Source: Actinomycetota bacterium
GTDB lineage: Bacteria > Actinomycetota > Thermoleophilia > Gaiellales > Gaiellaceae
Direction of reading: 5' to 3'
Assembly (NCBI GenBank): GCA_019234175.1
Contig: JAFALP010000068.1
Location: 1 to 5,341 of the forward strand
DNA length: 5,341 bases
The notes beneath the pieces were generated by a model. The model was given only the letters and a program-made list of their open reading frames with translations. It did no database searches and had not been told where the DNA came from. Below are positions 1 through 5,341 of this stretch, in pieces. Positions within the stretch are counted from its first letter, which is position 1. Each line of letters opens with the position of its first letter. The position numbers and the translations under genes are program-made.

Positions 1-653
1 CGGCGACGCGCCCGTTCCCGGGCGTCGATGCCGGAGTGTTCGACGAGCAGGGGAACGAAGTTGGCCCGGGCGGTGGCGGCTATCTCGTGCTGAAGAAGCC
101 GTGGCCGGCGATGCTGCGCGGGATCTTCGGCGACGACGAGCGCTACAAGGAGACGTACTGGTCGAAGTACCCGGACGTCTACTTCGCCGGCGACGGCGCC
201 CGCATCGACCGGGACGGGGACTTCTGGCTCCTCGGCCGCGTCGACGACGTCATGAACGTCTCCGGCCACCGCATCTCGACGATCGAGGTGGAGTCGGCGC
301 TCGTCGACCACCACGACGTCGCCGAGGCGGCGGTCACGTCGCGGGCCGACTCGGTCACGGGCGAGGCGATCGTCGCCTACGTGACGCTGAAGTCGGGGAT
401 CGAGAGCTCCGTGGACAAGCTCGAGGAGCTTCGCAACCACGTCGCGCAGAAGATCGGGCCGATCGCCAAGCCGGCGAACGTCGTCTTCACGCCGGAGCTT
501 CCGAAGACGCGCAGCGGGAAGATCATGCGCCGCCTGCTCCGCGACGTCGCGAACAACCGCCAGCTCGGCGACACGACGACGCTCGCCGACCCGACGGTGG
601 TCGAGGAGATCAAGAAGCGCGCCGAGACGGAAGCGAGTGGCGACGACGGATAG
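1..653 (+). CDS. acsA: Acetyl-CoA synthetase, C-terminal part (5' truncated by window edge)
   Basis: This AMP-forming enzyme activates acetate with ATP and CoA to acetyl-CoA in the cytoplasm. The reading frame is open from base 3, so the gene starts left of the window. About 216 residues of a protein that is usually near 650 are present: the end of the large adenylation domain and the mobile C-terminal domain. Visible signatures are ATRPFPG at the left edge, GDGARIDRDG, the hinge segment GRVDDVMNVSGHR, and the C-terminal PKTRSGKIMRR. The Lys codon of SGK at 519-521 corresponds to the catalytic lysine (K609 in Salmonella Acs) that is reversibly acetylated in many bacteria. The ending GDTTTLADPTVVEEI is typical of bona fide acetyl-CoA synthetases rather than propionyl-CoA or medium-chain relatives. 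A GTG at 36 is internal and is not the start. The stop TAG at 651-653 lies inside the next gene. Confidence 0.96.
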   Translation, partial: ATRPFPGVDAGVFDEQGNEVGPGGGGYLVLKKPWPAMLRGIFGDDERYKETYWSKYPDVYFAGDGARIDRDGDFWLLGRVDDVMNVSGHRISTIEVESALVDHHDVAEAAVTSRADSVTGEAIVAYVTLKSGIESSVDKLEELRNHVAQKIGPIAKPANVVFTPELPKTRSGKIMRRLLRDVANNRQLGDTTTLADPTVVEEIKKRAETEASGDDG

Positions 654-1074
654 GGAGCTCGGCATCGAGCTCTTCAACAGGACGTGGGCGCTGATGGAGA
701 CTCCGGACCGCGATCCGGACGAGCTGCTCCACTGCGCCCACGCGTCCGCGTACCACTGGATGCAGGCGGGCACGGTGGCGAACCGCGCGCGCAGCGAGTG
801 GCAGTGCTCGCGCGTCTATGCCGTGCTCGGCCGCGCCGAGCCCGCGTTGCACCATGCCCGCCGCTGCCTCGAGCTGTGCGAGTCGTCGCGGGACGAGATC
901 GAGGAGTTCGACCTGCCGTTCGCGTACGAGGCGCTGTCCCGGGCGCACGCCCTCGGCGGCGACGAGGGCGGCGCGCGCGAGTGGCACGACCGCGCCCGCT
1001 CGGCCGCCGAACGGATCGTGGACGAGGACGACCGCGTCCTCCTCGAGGCCGATCTGGCCACGATCCCCCTGTAG
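637..1074 (+). CDS. Conserved hypothetical protein, helical TPR-like
   Basis: This is a 145-residue protein of unknown function. The sequence is almost entirely predicted helix, with Ala/Glu/Arg-rich amphipathic stretches and tetratricopeptide-like pairs: AYHWMQAGTVANRARSEW (about residues 38-55), VYAVLGRAEPALHHARRCL (about 60-78) and FAYEALSRAHALGGDEGGAR (about 94-113). I recognise it as belonging to a widespread family of short, uncharacterised bacterial proteins starting near LFNRTW; no enzymatic motif is visible, and a scaffold or protein-binding role is only an inference. The GTG start at 637 is preferred because the family-like LFNRTW segment begins about 12 residues in, and the next in-frame ATG (694) would remove it. 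The start lies 17 nt inside the acetyl-CoA synthetase gene in another frame, with a weak GGAAG at 629-633, so translational coupling is likely. Confidence 0.85.
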   Translation: MATTDRELGIELFNRTWALMETPDRDPDELLHCAHASAYHWMQAGTVANRARSEWQCSRVYAVLGRAEPALHHARRCLELCESSRDEIEEFDLPFAYEALSRAHALGGDEGGAREWHDRARSAAERIVDEDDRVLLEADLATIPL

Positions 1075-1194
1075 GAAAACCGTTTCCGTCCGAGAATCGT
1101 TGTAGAACGACGTTTCCCGGCCGGGTCGAAAGCACTCTGACGGGCGGATTCGGGTGTAGGTGCTGACTGAACCGCCGACCGAGGCCGACAGCTC
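1075..1194. other. Non-coding gap between convergent genes
   Basis: This is the longest non-coding stretch in the window, lying between two convergent stop codons (1072-1074 plus strand, 1195-1197 minus strand). Its first half is noticeably less GC-rich than the rest. It holds a short inverted repeat GGAAA-ACCG-TTTCC at 1074-1087, a small hairpin TCGTT-GTAG-AACGA at 1097-1110, the perfect palindrome CCCGGCCGGG at 1116-1125, and a direct repeat of CGTTTCC at 1081-1087 and 1111-1117. None is followed by a T-tract, so no classical intrinsic terminator can be called. No convincing small gene is visible. Confidence 0.6.
1143..1176. terminator. Weak candidate bidirectional hairpin
   Basis: GGCGG (1143-1147) followed by TTC (1149-1151) can pair with GAA (1169-1171) followed by CCGCC (1172-1176), giving an 8-bp stem with one bulged A and a 17-nt loop. 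It sits between convergent stops, where a shared terminator would be expected. The large loop, the bulge and the absence of a T-tract on either side make it a weak candidate; high-GC bacteria often lack T-tracts, so it is not excluded. Confidence 0.2.
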
Positions 1195-2454
1195 TTACAG
1201 CTGTGCTTCGAAGCGGTCGGCGTCGTCGAACGGGCCGATCACGGCGAGGCGCAGCTTGTCCTCGCCGATGACGTCCTGCGCCACCCGCTGCACGTCCTCG
1301 ACCGTCACCGCCGTGATGCCGGCGAGCACCTCGTCGGGTTCCGGCGCCGTGCGCTCGAGCACCTCCTTGCGGAGGCCGTACATGATCAGCCCCTGCGGGT
1401 TCTCGAGCTGGAGGACGAAGCGCCCCTTGGCGAAGCTCTTCGCCTTCTCGAGCTCGTCCGCGGGAACGGGCTCGGCGGCGATCTTCTTCAGCTCGCCGGC
1501 GATGGTGGACACCGCCTCGTCGATGCGGTTGATGTCCACGCCTGCCTGCGAGTAGAGCGAGCCCGCGTCGGTGTAGCTGTGGTTCACGCCGAAGACGTAA
1601 TAGGCGAGGCCGCGGCGCTCGCGCACCTCGGTGAAGAGCCGTGACGACATGCCGCCGCCGAGGACGGTCGCGACCATCTGCAGGACGTAGCGGTCGGGAT
1701 GGTCGAGCGGGTAGCTCGGCGCGCCGAGAATGACGTGCGCCTGGTCGGACGCCTTGGTGAAGAGGCGCACGCGGCCGTTCTCGTACGGCTGCGCCGCCTC
1801 CGGCTCACCCGTTTTCGCGGCAGGCATGTCGGCGAGGAGCGAGCCGATGCGGTCGACGGCGTCGTCGCCGATGTTGCCGGCGATGCCGACGACGATCCGC
1901 TCCGGGTGGTACCAGCGCCCGAGGTAGTCGAGGAACGTCTCGCGCGTGGCCGCGCGGATGGTCTCCTTGCGGCCGAGGATGTCCCAGCCGAGGGGCTGGT
2001 CGCCGTAGACGAGCTCCTCGTACACGCCGCCGATGAAGTCGCGCGGCGTGTCGAAGTACATATTCATCTCCTCGATGATCACGCCCTTCTCGCGGTCGAT
2101 CTCGCCGCCGTCGAACTTCGAGTGGCGGAGCATGTCCACGAGCACGTCGAGCGCGACGTCGCGTGACTCGGCCGCGCACTTGACGTAGTACGCAGTCGAC
2201 TCCTTGCCGGTGAAGGCGTTGAACTCGCCGCCGATCGCGTCGATCTCGCCCGCGATCGCACGCGCGTCCGGCCGGCGCTCCGTCCCCTTGAAGAACATGT
2301 GCTCGGAGAAGTGCGCGATGCCGTTCGAGGCCGCCGTCTCGTAGCGGGAGCCGGCCGCCAGCATGATCATGCAGGTGACCGACTGGGCGTACGGGAGATT
2401 CGCCGTGAGGACGCGAAGCCCGTTGTCCAGGGTGTGACGCTCGAACGTGCTCAT
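1195..2454 (-). CDS. M16 family zinc metallopeptidase (processing-peptidase-like)
   Basis: This is a complete 419-residue protein of the M16 (insulinase/pitrilysin, mitochondrial processing peptidase-like) superfamily, of usual length for the bacterial single-unit form. The N-terminal half carries the inverted zinc motif HFSEH at residues 48-52 (His48 and His52 as ligands, Glu51 as catalytic base). The third ligand is expected 77 residues after the second His, which is exactly Glu129 in GVIIEEM. The C-terminal half has GGGMSSRLF (267-274) and the substrate-binding RERRGLAYYV (278-287) typical of M16. No signal peptide is visible, so a cytoplasmic location is likely. The family cleaves peptides and small unfolded proteins inside a closed chamber; the substrate here is unknown. 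The ATG at 2452-2454 opens the conserved start FERHTLDNGLRVL. In many bacteria this gene sits near pnp or dapB, but neither is in this window. Confidence 0.94.
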   Translation of the reverse strand: MSTFERHTLDNGLRVLTANLPYAQSVTCMIMLAAGSRYETAASNGIAHFSEHMFFKGTERRPDARAIAGEIDAIGGEFNAFTGKESTAYYVKCAAESRDVALDVLVDMLRHSKFDGGEIDREKGVIIEEMNMYFDTPRDFIGGVYEELVYGDQPLGWDILGRKETIRAATRETFLDYLGRWYHPERIVVGIAGNIGDDAVDRIGSLLADMPAAKTGEPEAAQPYENGRVRLFTKASDQAHVILGAPSYPLDHPDRYVLQMVATVLGGGMSSRLFTEVRERRGLAYYVFGVNHSYTDAGSLYSQAGVDINRIDEAVSTIAGELKKIAAEPVPADELEKAKSFAKGRFVLQLENPQGLIMYGLRKEVLERTAPEPDEVLAGITAVTVEDVQRVAQDVIGEDKLRLAVIGPFDDADRFEAQL

Positions 2455-2477
2455 GTGTTCGATGGTATAGACGGGTC
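2455..2477. promoter_or_regulatory. Divergent start region with two -10-like elements
   Basis: Only 23 nt separate the divergent ATG codons of the M16 peptidase and SIS genes. On the minus strand TACCAT (plus positions 2462-2467, matching the actinobacterial TANNNT -10 pattern) ends 7 nt before the M16 ATG. On the plus strand TATAGA (2466-2471) ends 6 nt before the SIS ATG. These distances fit transcription beginning at the A of each start codon, that is, leaderless mRNAs, and neither gene has a clear Shine-Dalgarno sequence. No good -35 hexamer was found at 16-19 nt spacing in either direction; any -35 would lie inside the opposite gene. The call rests on spacing and pattern only. Confidence 0.4.
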
Positions 2478-3335
2478 ATGGCCGGAGAGATGACCAAGGC
2501 GGCGATCGCCGCCCAGCCCGAGTGGCTCGCGCAGGTTCCGGCCGATCGCCGCTTCCCCGCCGGCGCGCGCGTCCTCTTCACCGGCTGCGGAACGTCGTTC
2601 CACGCGGCGATGACGGGCGGCGACGCCGTGCAGGCGCTCGAGCTCGTGCTCGCGCCGGACCGCGACGCCGACCTGCTCGTGCTCGTCTCGCACGAGGGCG
2701 AGACGGAGCTGACGCTCGACGCCGCGCGCGCCTGGCGGGGGCCGAAGTGGCTCGTCACCGGCAAGGCGGACGGGCCGATCGCGGAGCTGTGCGAGGAGGT
2801 GATCGTCTGCACGCCGGCGATCGAGGAGAGCTGGTGCCACACCGTGAGCTACACGTGCGCGGTGGCGGCGATCGCGGCGATGAAGGGCGAGGACGTCGCG
2901 TGGCTTCCGGACGCGGTCGCGGAGGCGATCGCGGCCGACCTCCCCGCCGTCGGCGGGCAGGATCGGTTTCTCGTCGCGGGCGCCGGCCGCAATCTCGCGA
3001 CCGCGCACGAGGCGGTGCTGAAGCTGCGCGAGGGCGCGTGGGTGGCGGCGGAGGCGTACGAGACGGAGCAGCTCCTGCACGGGTACTTCGCCGCCGTCGA
3101 CGAGTCGGTGCGCGCGTTCGTGCTCGACGGGCCCCGGTCGACGAACGCGGTGGACGGGCTCGAGGCGCTCGGCTGCGACGTCACGCTCGTGCCGGCGCGT
3201 CACCCCGTCGTCGACGTCGTGGTGTTCCAGCGGCTCGCGGTTGCGATCGCGGACGCGCGCGGCCGCAACCCCGACCGCATCCGGCGCGACGACCCGCGCT
3301 GGGCCGCCGCGGCTCAGCGGTCGCGGATGCGGTAG
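2478..3335 (+). CDS. SIS domain protein, GlmS isomerase-domain-like, lacking glutaminase domain
   Basis: This 285-residue protein has two tandem SIS (sugar isomerase) domains related to the C-terminal half of glucosamine-6-phosphate synthase (GlmS). It has no N-terminal glutaminase domain, so it cannot be a complete GlmS. Domain 1 has GCGTS at residues 36-40 and SHEGET at 71-76; domain 2 contains KLREGA (182-187) and AEAYETEQLLHG (191-202). By spacing, Lys182, Glu185 and His201 align with E. coli GlmS Lys485, Glu488 and His504, the isomerisation residues. The GlmS Lys603 loop at the C-terminus is not recognisable; the protein ends in NPDRIRRDDPRW plus a short tail. Likely activities are aldose-ketose isomerisation or deamination/deglycation of an amino-sugar or fructosamine phosphate, but the substrate is unknown. 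The ATG at 2478 is used; an in-frame ATG at 2490 is an alternative. The 3' end overlaps the convergent gene. Confidence 0.88.
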   Translation: MAGEMTKAAIAAQPEWLAQVPADRRFPAGARVLFTGCGTSFHAAMTGGDAVQALELVLAPDRDADLLVLVSHEGETELTLDAARAWRGPKWLVTGKADGPIAELCEEVIVCTPAIEESWCHTVSYTCAVAAIAAMKGEDVAWLPDAVAEAIAADLPAVGGQDRFLVAGAGRNLATAHEAVLKLREGAWVAAEAYETEQLLHGYFAAVDESVRAFVLDGPRSTNAVDGLEALGCDVTLVPARHPVVDVVVFQRLAVAIADARGRNPDRIRRDDPRWAAAAQRSRMR

Positions 3336-3607
3336 ACGAAGCGCAGCGCCTGCCAGCGCTCGTCGATCGCCGCGCTCTTGTTGTCGACGAGGCCGTGCCC
3401 GAGGCCGATGCGCTGCACGGTGTCGAAGTCGAGATCGGTGTCGAGCTTCGCCGCCTTCTTCGGCCATGCGATCCAGAGCCCGTCCGCGGGGCCGAGCGTC
3501 GCCTTCATCGCGCCGAAGCGCCGCTCCAGCTCCTCGCGCCGCGTGGTGAAGAAGACGAGGACCTCCGCACCCGGCTTCGCGCCGAGCTTCTGCGACAGCT
3601 CAGGCAC
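3314..3607 (-). CDS. Compact DUF3052-like protein
   Basis: This is a 97-residue protein of unknown function. Recognisable elements are a KLGAKPG start (7-13), VLVFFTTRREELERR (16-30), the core GLWIAWPKKAAK (43-54), GLVDNKSAAIDERW (72-85) and LRFVYRIRDR at the end. The LW-x-AWPK and GLVDNK elements resemble DUF3052-domain proteins of high-GC bacteria; as I remember that family, members are often about 130-145 residues, so this copy looks short near its N-terminus. It starts with GTG, its first 8 nt overlapping the end of the upstream SDR gene (GTGCCTGA). In this frame the sequence upstream of the GTG is out-of-frame SDR coding DNA, so a longer start is unlikely. Its 3' end overlaps the opposite-strand SIS gene by 22 nt. 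It is probably cytoplasmic, with no transmembrane segment. Confidence 0.8.
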   Translation of the reverse strand: MPELSQKLGAKPGAEVLVFFTTRREELERRFGAMKATLGPADGLWIAWPKKAAKLDTDLDFDTVQRIGLGHGLVDNKSAAIDERWQALRFVYRIRDR

Positions 3608-4535
3608 CGCTGAGGATCTCGCGCTCCTTCGCGCGCGGAAGCGTCGGCCGCTGCTCGCCCGCCTCGAGGCTCCAGGCGAGCGTGTCGCGCGCCGTCTCCT
3701 CGAGCGGCCGGAACGTCAGGCCGGCGGCGATCGCCCGCGAGACGTCGCTGCGCATCATCCCGGCGTACTCGTCCCCCGGAAGCCAGAGCGGCAGCTCCAT
3801 CCAGGGGCCCACGCCGGCGTCGAGGAGGATCCGGTCGTCCATCCAGAGGAGCTCGCTCTCGGGCGCGATGCGCGTCAGCATCGTCCCGAGCGTGATCGGC
3901 TCCGCCGGCCCGGTGGCGTTGAAGACTCCGGCGCGCCGGTCCTCGGCGAGACGGACGAGGAACGCGCCCAGGTCGCGCGCGTCCACGAACTGCACCGGAC
4001 GGGACGGTTCGCCGGGGGCGAGCACCGGGCCTTCCTCGGCGAGGCGCCTCGGCCAGTAGGTGAACCGGTCGGTCGGGTCGTGAGGCCCGACGATGAGCCC
4101 CGCGCGGACGATCGAGCCGCTCGCGCCGACGGCGCGCTCGCTCCCGACCTTGAGGTTGCCGTACAGCTCGGCGTCGAATGCTTCCGGTTCGGGATCGGGC
4201 GGCTCGAGCACGGGCGACTCCTCGGTCAGCGGCACCGACGGGTCGGAGTACACGGAGATGGTGGAGACGAACACGTAGTGACCGACGTCGAGCGCGGCGA
4301 CGCGGCGGCGCGTGTGGCGCGGCAGCTGCGTCGGGTCCATGTCGACGACCGCGTCCCACGTCCGGCCCTCGAGCGGCGACAGGTCGCCGGTGAGGTCGAG
4401 GTGGATGTGCTCGACGTCGGGGTACAGGCCGGGATTCGTCTCGCCGCGGTTCACGAGCGTGACGTCGTGCGCGCCGGCGGCGTCGACGACGCCGCGGCCG
4501 AGGAACTTCGTCCCGCCGACGACGAGGAGCTTCAT
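3600..4535 (-). CDS. NAD-dependent epimerase/dehydratase (extended SDR family)
   Basis: This is a 311-residue cytoplasmic oxidoreductase-type enzyme of the extended short-chain dehydrogenase/reductase superfamily. The Rossmann motif GGTKFLG is at residues 7-13, right after the MKLLVV beta strand. The catalytic Ser/Thr region is STISVY (91-96) and the catalytic Tyr-Lys pair is YGNLK (Tyr125, Lys129). Further family-like segments are VRAGLIVGPHDPTDRFTYW (143-161), VQFVDARDLG (181-190), FNATGP (205-210) and the C-terminal DVSRAIAAGLTFRPL. These resemble a bacterial subfamily annotated as epimerases or reductases and distantly like plant CSP41-type proteins; the true substrate is unknown. The start ATG at 4533-4535 is set by the Rossmann fold, although the frame is open far upstream. 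It overlaps the M20 stop as ATGA, with GGAG 11 nt upstream, so translational coupling is likely. The segment DMDPTQLPRHT (65-75) departs from the DTCGYVPR-like pattern I expect there. Confidence 0.92.
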   Translation of the reverse strand: MKLLVVGGTKFLGRGVVDAAGAHDVTLVNRGETNPGLYPDVEHIHLDLTGDLSPLEGRTWDAVVDMDPTQLPRHTRRRVAALDVGHYVFVSTISVYSDPSVPLTEESPVLEPPDPEPEAFDAELYGNLKVGSERAVGASGSIVRAGLIVGPHDPTDRFTYWPRRLAEEGPVLAPGEPSRPVQFVDARDLGAFLVRLAEDRRAGVFNATGPAEPITLGTMLTRIAPESELLWMDDRILLDAGVGPWMELPLWLPGDEYAGMMRSDVSRAIAAGLTFRPLEETARDTLAWSLEAGEQRPTLPRAKEREILSGA

Positions 4536-5341
4536 GTCCGGTACGTCTCCAGCACGCGGCCGACCGCGGTGGCGCCGAAGCGGATCGCGTCCGCGGGCAC
4601 GCGTTCGTCGGCGGCGTGCACGAGCTTCGTGAACTCGAACCCGTCCGGAAGCCGCAGCGGCAGGAACCCGTACGTCTGGATGCCGATGGCCGCGAAGAAG
4701 CGGCCGTCGGTGACGCCGGCCTGCAGGAGCGGGACGGGCACCGCCTCCGGGTCGAGCTCGCGCAGGACGGCCGACAGCGCCGGCAGTTGCGACATGTCCG
4801 GCTGGGCCGGGTAGGGGTCGTGCCGGACGACCTCCAGCTCGAGCTCGTCGCCGACGAGCGCGTGGAGCTCGCCGATGATGTCCGCCGGCTCGTATCCCGG
4901 CAGCAGGCGCCCGTCCAGCTCCAGGTCGATCTCGGACGGGATGACGTTGATCTTCGATCCGCCGTGGACGATCGTCGCGCTGACCGTGTTGCGCAGGATG
5001 CGGTCGAGGATGCGCAGCTGCGGGATGGGCGCGCGCAGCGTCACTTCCGCGAGGCGCGGATCGAGCAGCGAGCGGAGCACGAGCGACCGCGGCTGCGGCA
5101 GCTCGGCCGCCATGCCCTCGATCTGCGCGCGCGCAACCGGCGTGACGTGCACGGGCAGCCGTCCCGAGTCGAGGCGCGCGAGGATGCGGCCCGTCTTGCC
5201 CATCGCGCTGCCGCGCACGCCGAGCGCGCCGTGCCCGCCGGGGCCGCGCACGCGGCCGCGCATCCAGCACATCTGCTTCTCCGCGACCTGGATGGGATAG
5301 AAGCGCACGCCGCCGATGGCGACGGACGCGCCGCCGAACTC
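4532..5341 (-). CDS. M20 family metallopeptidase, C-terminal part (5' truncated by window edge)
   Basis: The frame is open to the right edge (first visible codon GAG at 5339-5341), so the start and the N-terminal zinc-binding motifs lie outside; 269 residues are seen of a protein that is usually 420-450. The visible part begins EFGGASVAIGGVRFYPIQVAEK, followed by RGPGGHGAL (about 32-40 of the visible part), where the lid/dimerisation domain starts. It continues with the lid segment SKINVIPSEIDLELDGRLLPG and then returns to the catalytic domain with GVTDGRFF and KLVHAADERVP. His242 of the visible part is the expected last zinc ligand of M20 enzymes (ArgE/DapE/ACY1/CPG2 clan). These are co-catalytic zinc amidohydrolases acting on N-acyl amino acids or short peptides; the substrate cannot be told from this fragment. 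It is the first visible gene of the minus-strand operon and its TGA overlaps the next ATG. Confidence 0.93.
   Translation of the reverse strand, partial: EFGGASVAIGGVRFYPIQVAEKQMCWMRGRVRGPGGHGALGVRGSAMGKTGRILARLDSGRLPVHVTPVARAQIEGMAAELPQPRSLVLRSLLDPRLAEVTLRAPIPQLRILDRILRNTVSATIVHGGSKINVIPSEIDLELDGRLLPGYEPADIIGELHALVGDELELEVVRHDPYPAQPDMSQLPALSAVLRELDPEAVPVPLLQAGVTDGRFFAAIGIQTYGFLPLRLPDGFEFTKLVHAADERVPADAIRFGATAVGRVLETYRT

Noticed and set aside
1074..1087. LacI-family-like operator (GGAAAACCGTTTCC)
   Set aside because: It is imperfect at its centre and lies directly after a stop codon between convergent genes, where an operator has no promoter to control.
1699..2166. Plus-strand open frame of 155 codons inside the M16 gene
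   Set aside because: It is antisense to the conserved M16 core, is made of Val/Asp/Glu/Arg-rich low-complexity sequence, and has no motif.
1805..2842. Minus-strand open frame of 345 codons spanning the divergent gap
   Set aside because: It crosses the M16 gene in another frame and runs antisense to the SIS gene; the second half is Arg-rich shadow translation.
2451..3467. Minus-strand open frame of 338 codons antisense to the SIS gene
   Set aside because: It is Arg/His/Val/Leu-rich shadow translation without motifs, and it overlaps the DUF3052 gene and the divergent promoter region.
2522..3613. Plus-strand open frame of 363 codons
   Set aside because: It is the shifted frame of the SIS gene, with runs of Arg and Gly and no recognisable motif; the SIS frame carries clear family signatures.
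3378..4814. Plus-strand open frame of 478 codons
   Set aside because: It lies antisense to the SDR, M20 and DUF3052 genes, is Arg/Ala/Pro/Glu-rich with low complexity, and shows no domain motif. Long antisense frames of this kind are expected in very GC-rich DNA.
4536..5270. Possible fusion of the SDR enzyme to an upstream in-frame N-terminal extension
   Set aside because: The frame is open, but the extension is Arg/Ala/Pro-rich shadow of the M20 gene. The Rossmann fold starts exactly at ATG 4535, and the ATGA overlap explains the arrangement.

Overview
The window is uniformly GC-rich, with strong G/C preference at third codon positions, GTG starts and densely packed, overlapping genes. Together with a DUF3052-type protein and the flavour of the hypothetical proteins, this suggests a high-GC actinobacterium, perhaps of the Thermoleophilia (Gaiellales/Solirubrobacterales) type. 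That placement is an inference from composition and gene style; there is no rRNA or other taxonomic marker here. I saw no tRNA, rRNA, CRISPR array, insertion sequence or phage gene.

Layout, left to right. (1) On the plus strand, the 3' third of an acetyl-CoA synthetase gene (1-653) runs into a small helical, TPR-like hypothetical gene (637-1074) that overlaps it by 17 nt. (2) A 120-nt non-coding gap between convergent genes (1075-1194) holds only weak hairpins. (3) On the minus strand is a complete M16 zinc metallopeptidase gene (1195-2454). (4) A 23-nt divergent gap (2455-2477) separates it from a plus-strand gene for a stand-alone SIS-domain sugar-phosphate isomerase/deaminase-like protein (2478-3335). 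Neither start has a clear ribosome binding site, and both have a -10-like element 6-7 nt upstream, so leaderless transcripts are plausible. (5) The SIS gene meets a minus-strand three-gene operon tail to tail with a 22-nt overlap. In transcription order the operon is an M20 metallopeptidase (4532 to beyond the right edge, 5' truncated), an SDR-type NAD-dependent epimerase/dehydratase (3600-4535, ATGA overlap) and a compact DUF3052-like protein (3314-3607, 8-nt overlap).

Functionally the region looks like ordinary chromosomal metabolism: acetate activation to acetyl-CoA, two unrelated metallopeptidase/hydrolase families, a nucleotide-sugar-style SDR enzyme and a sugar-phosphate-type isomerase. 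The strongest functional links are the translationally coupled M20-SDR-DUF3052 operon and the acs/TPR-like overlap. I see no clear evidence of a new defence, mobile or regulatory system. The items most worth a second look are the divergent leaderless-type promoter region, the altered phosphate loop of the SIS protein and the coupled operon of unknown pathway.
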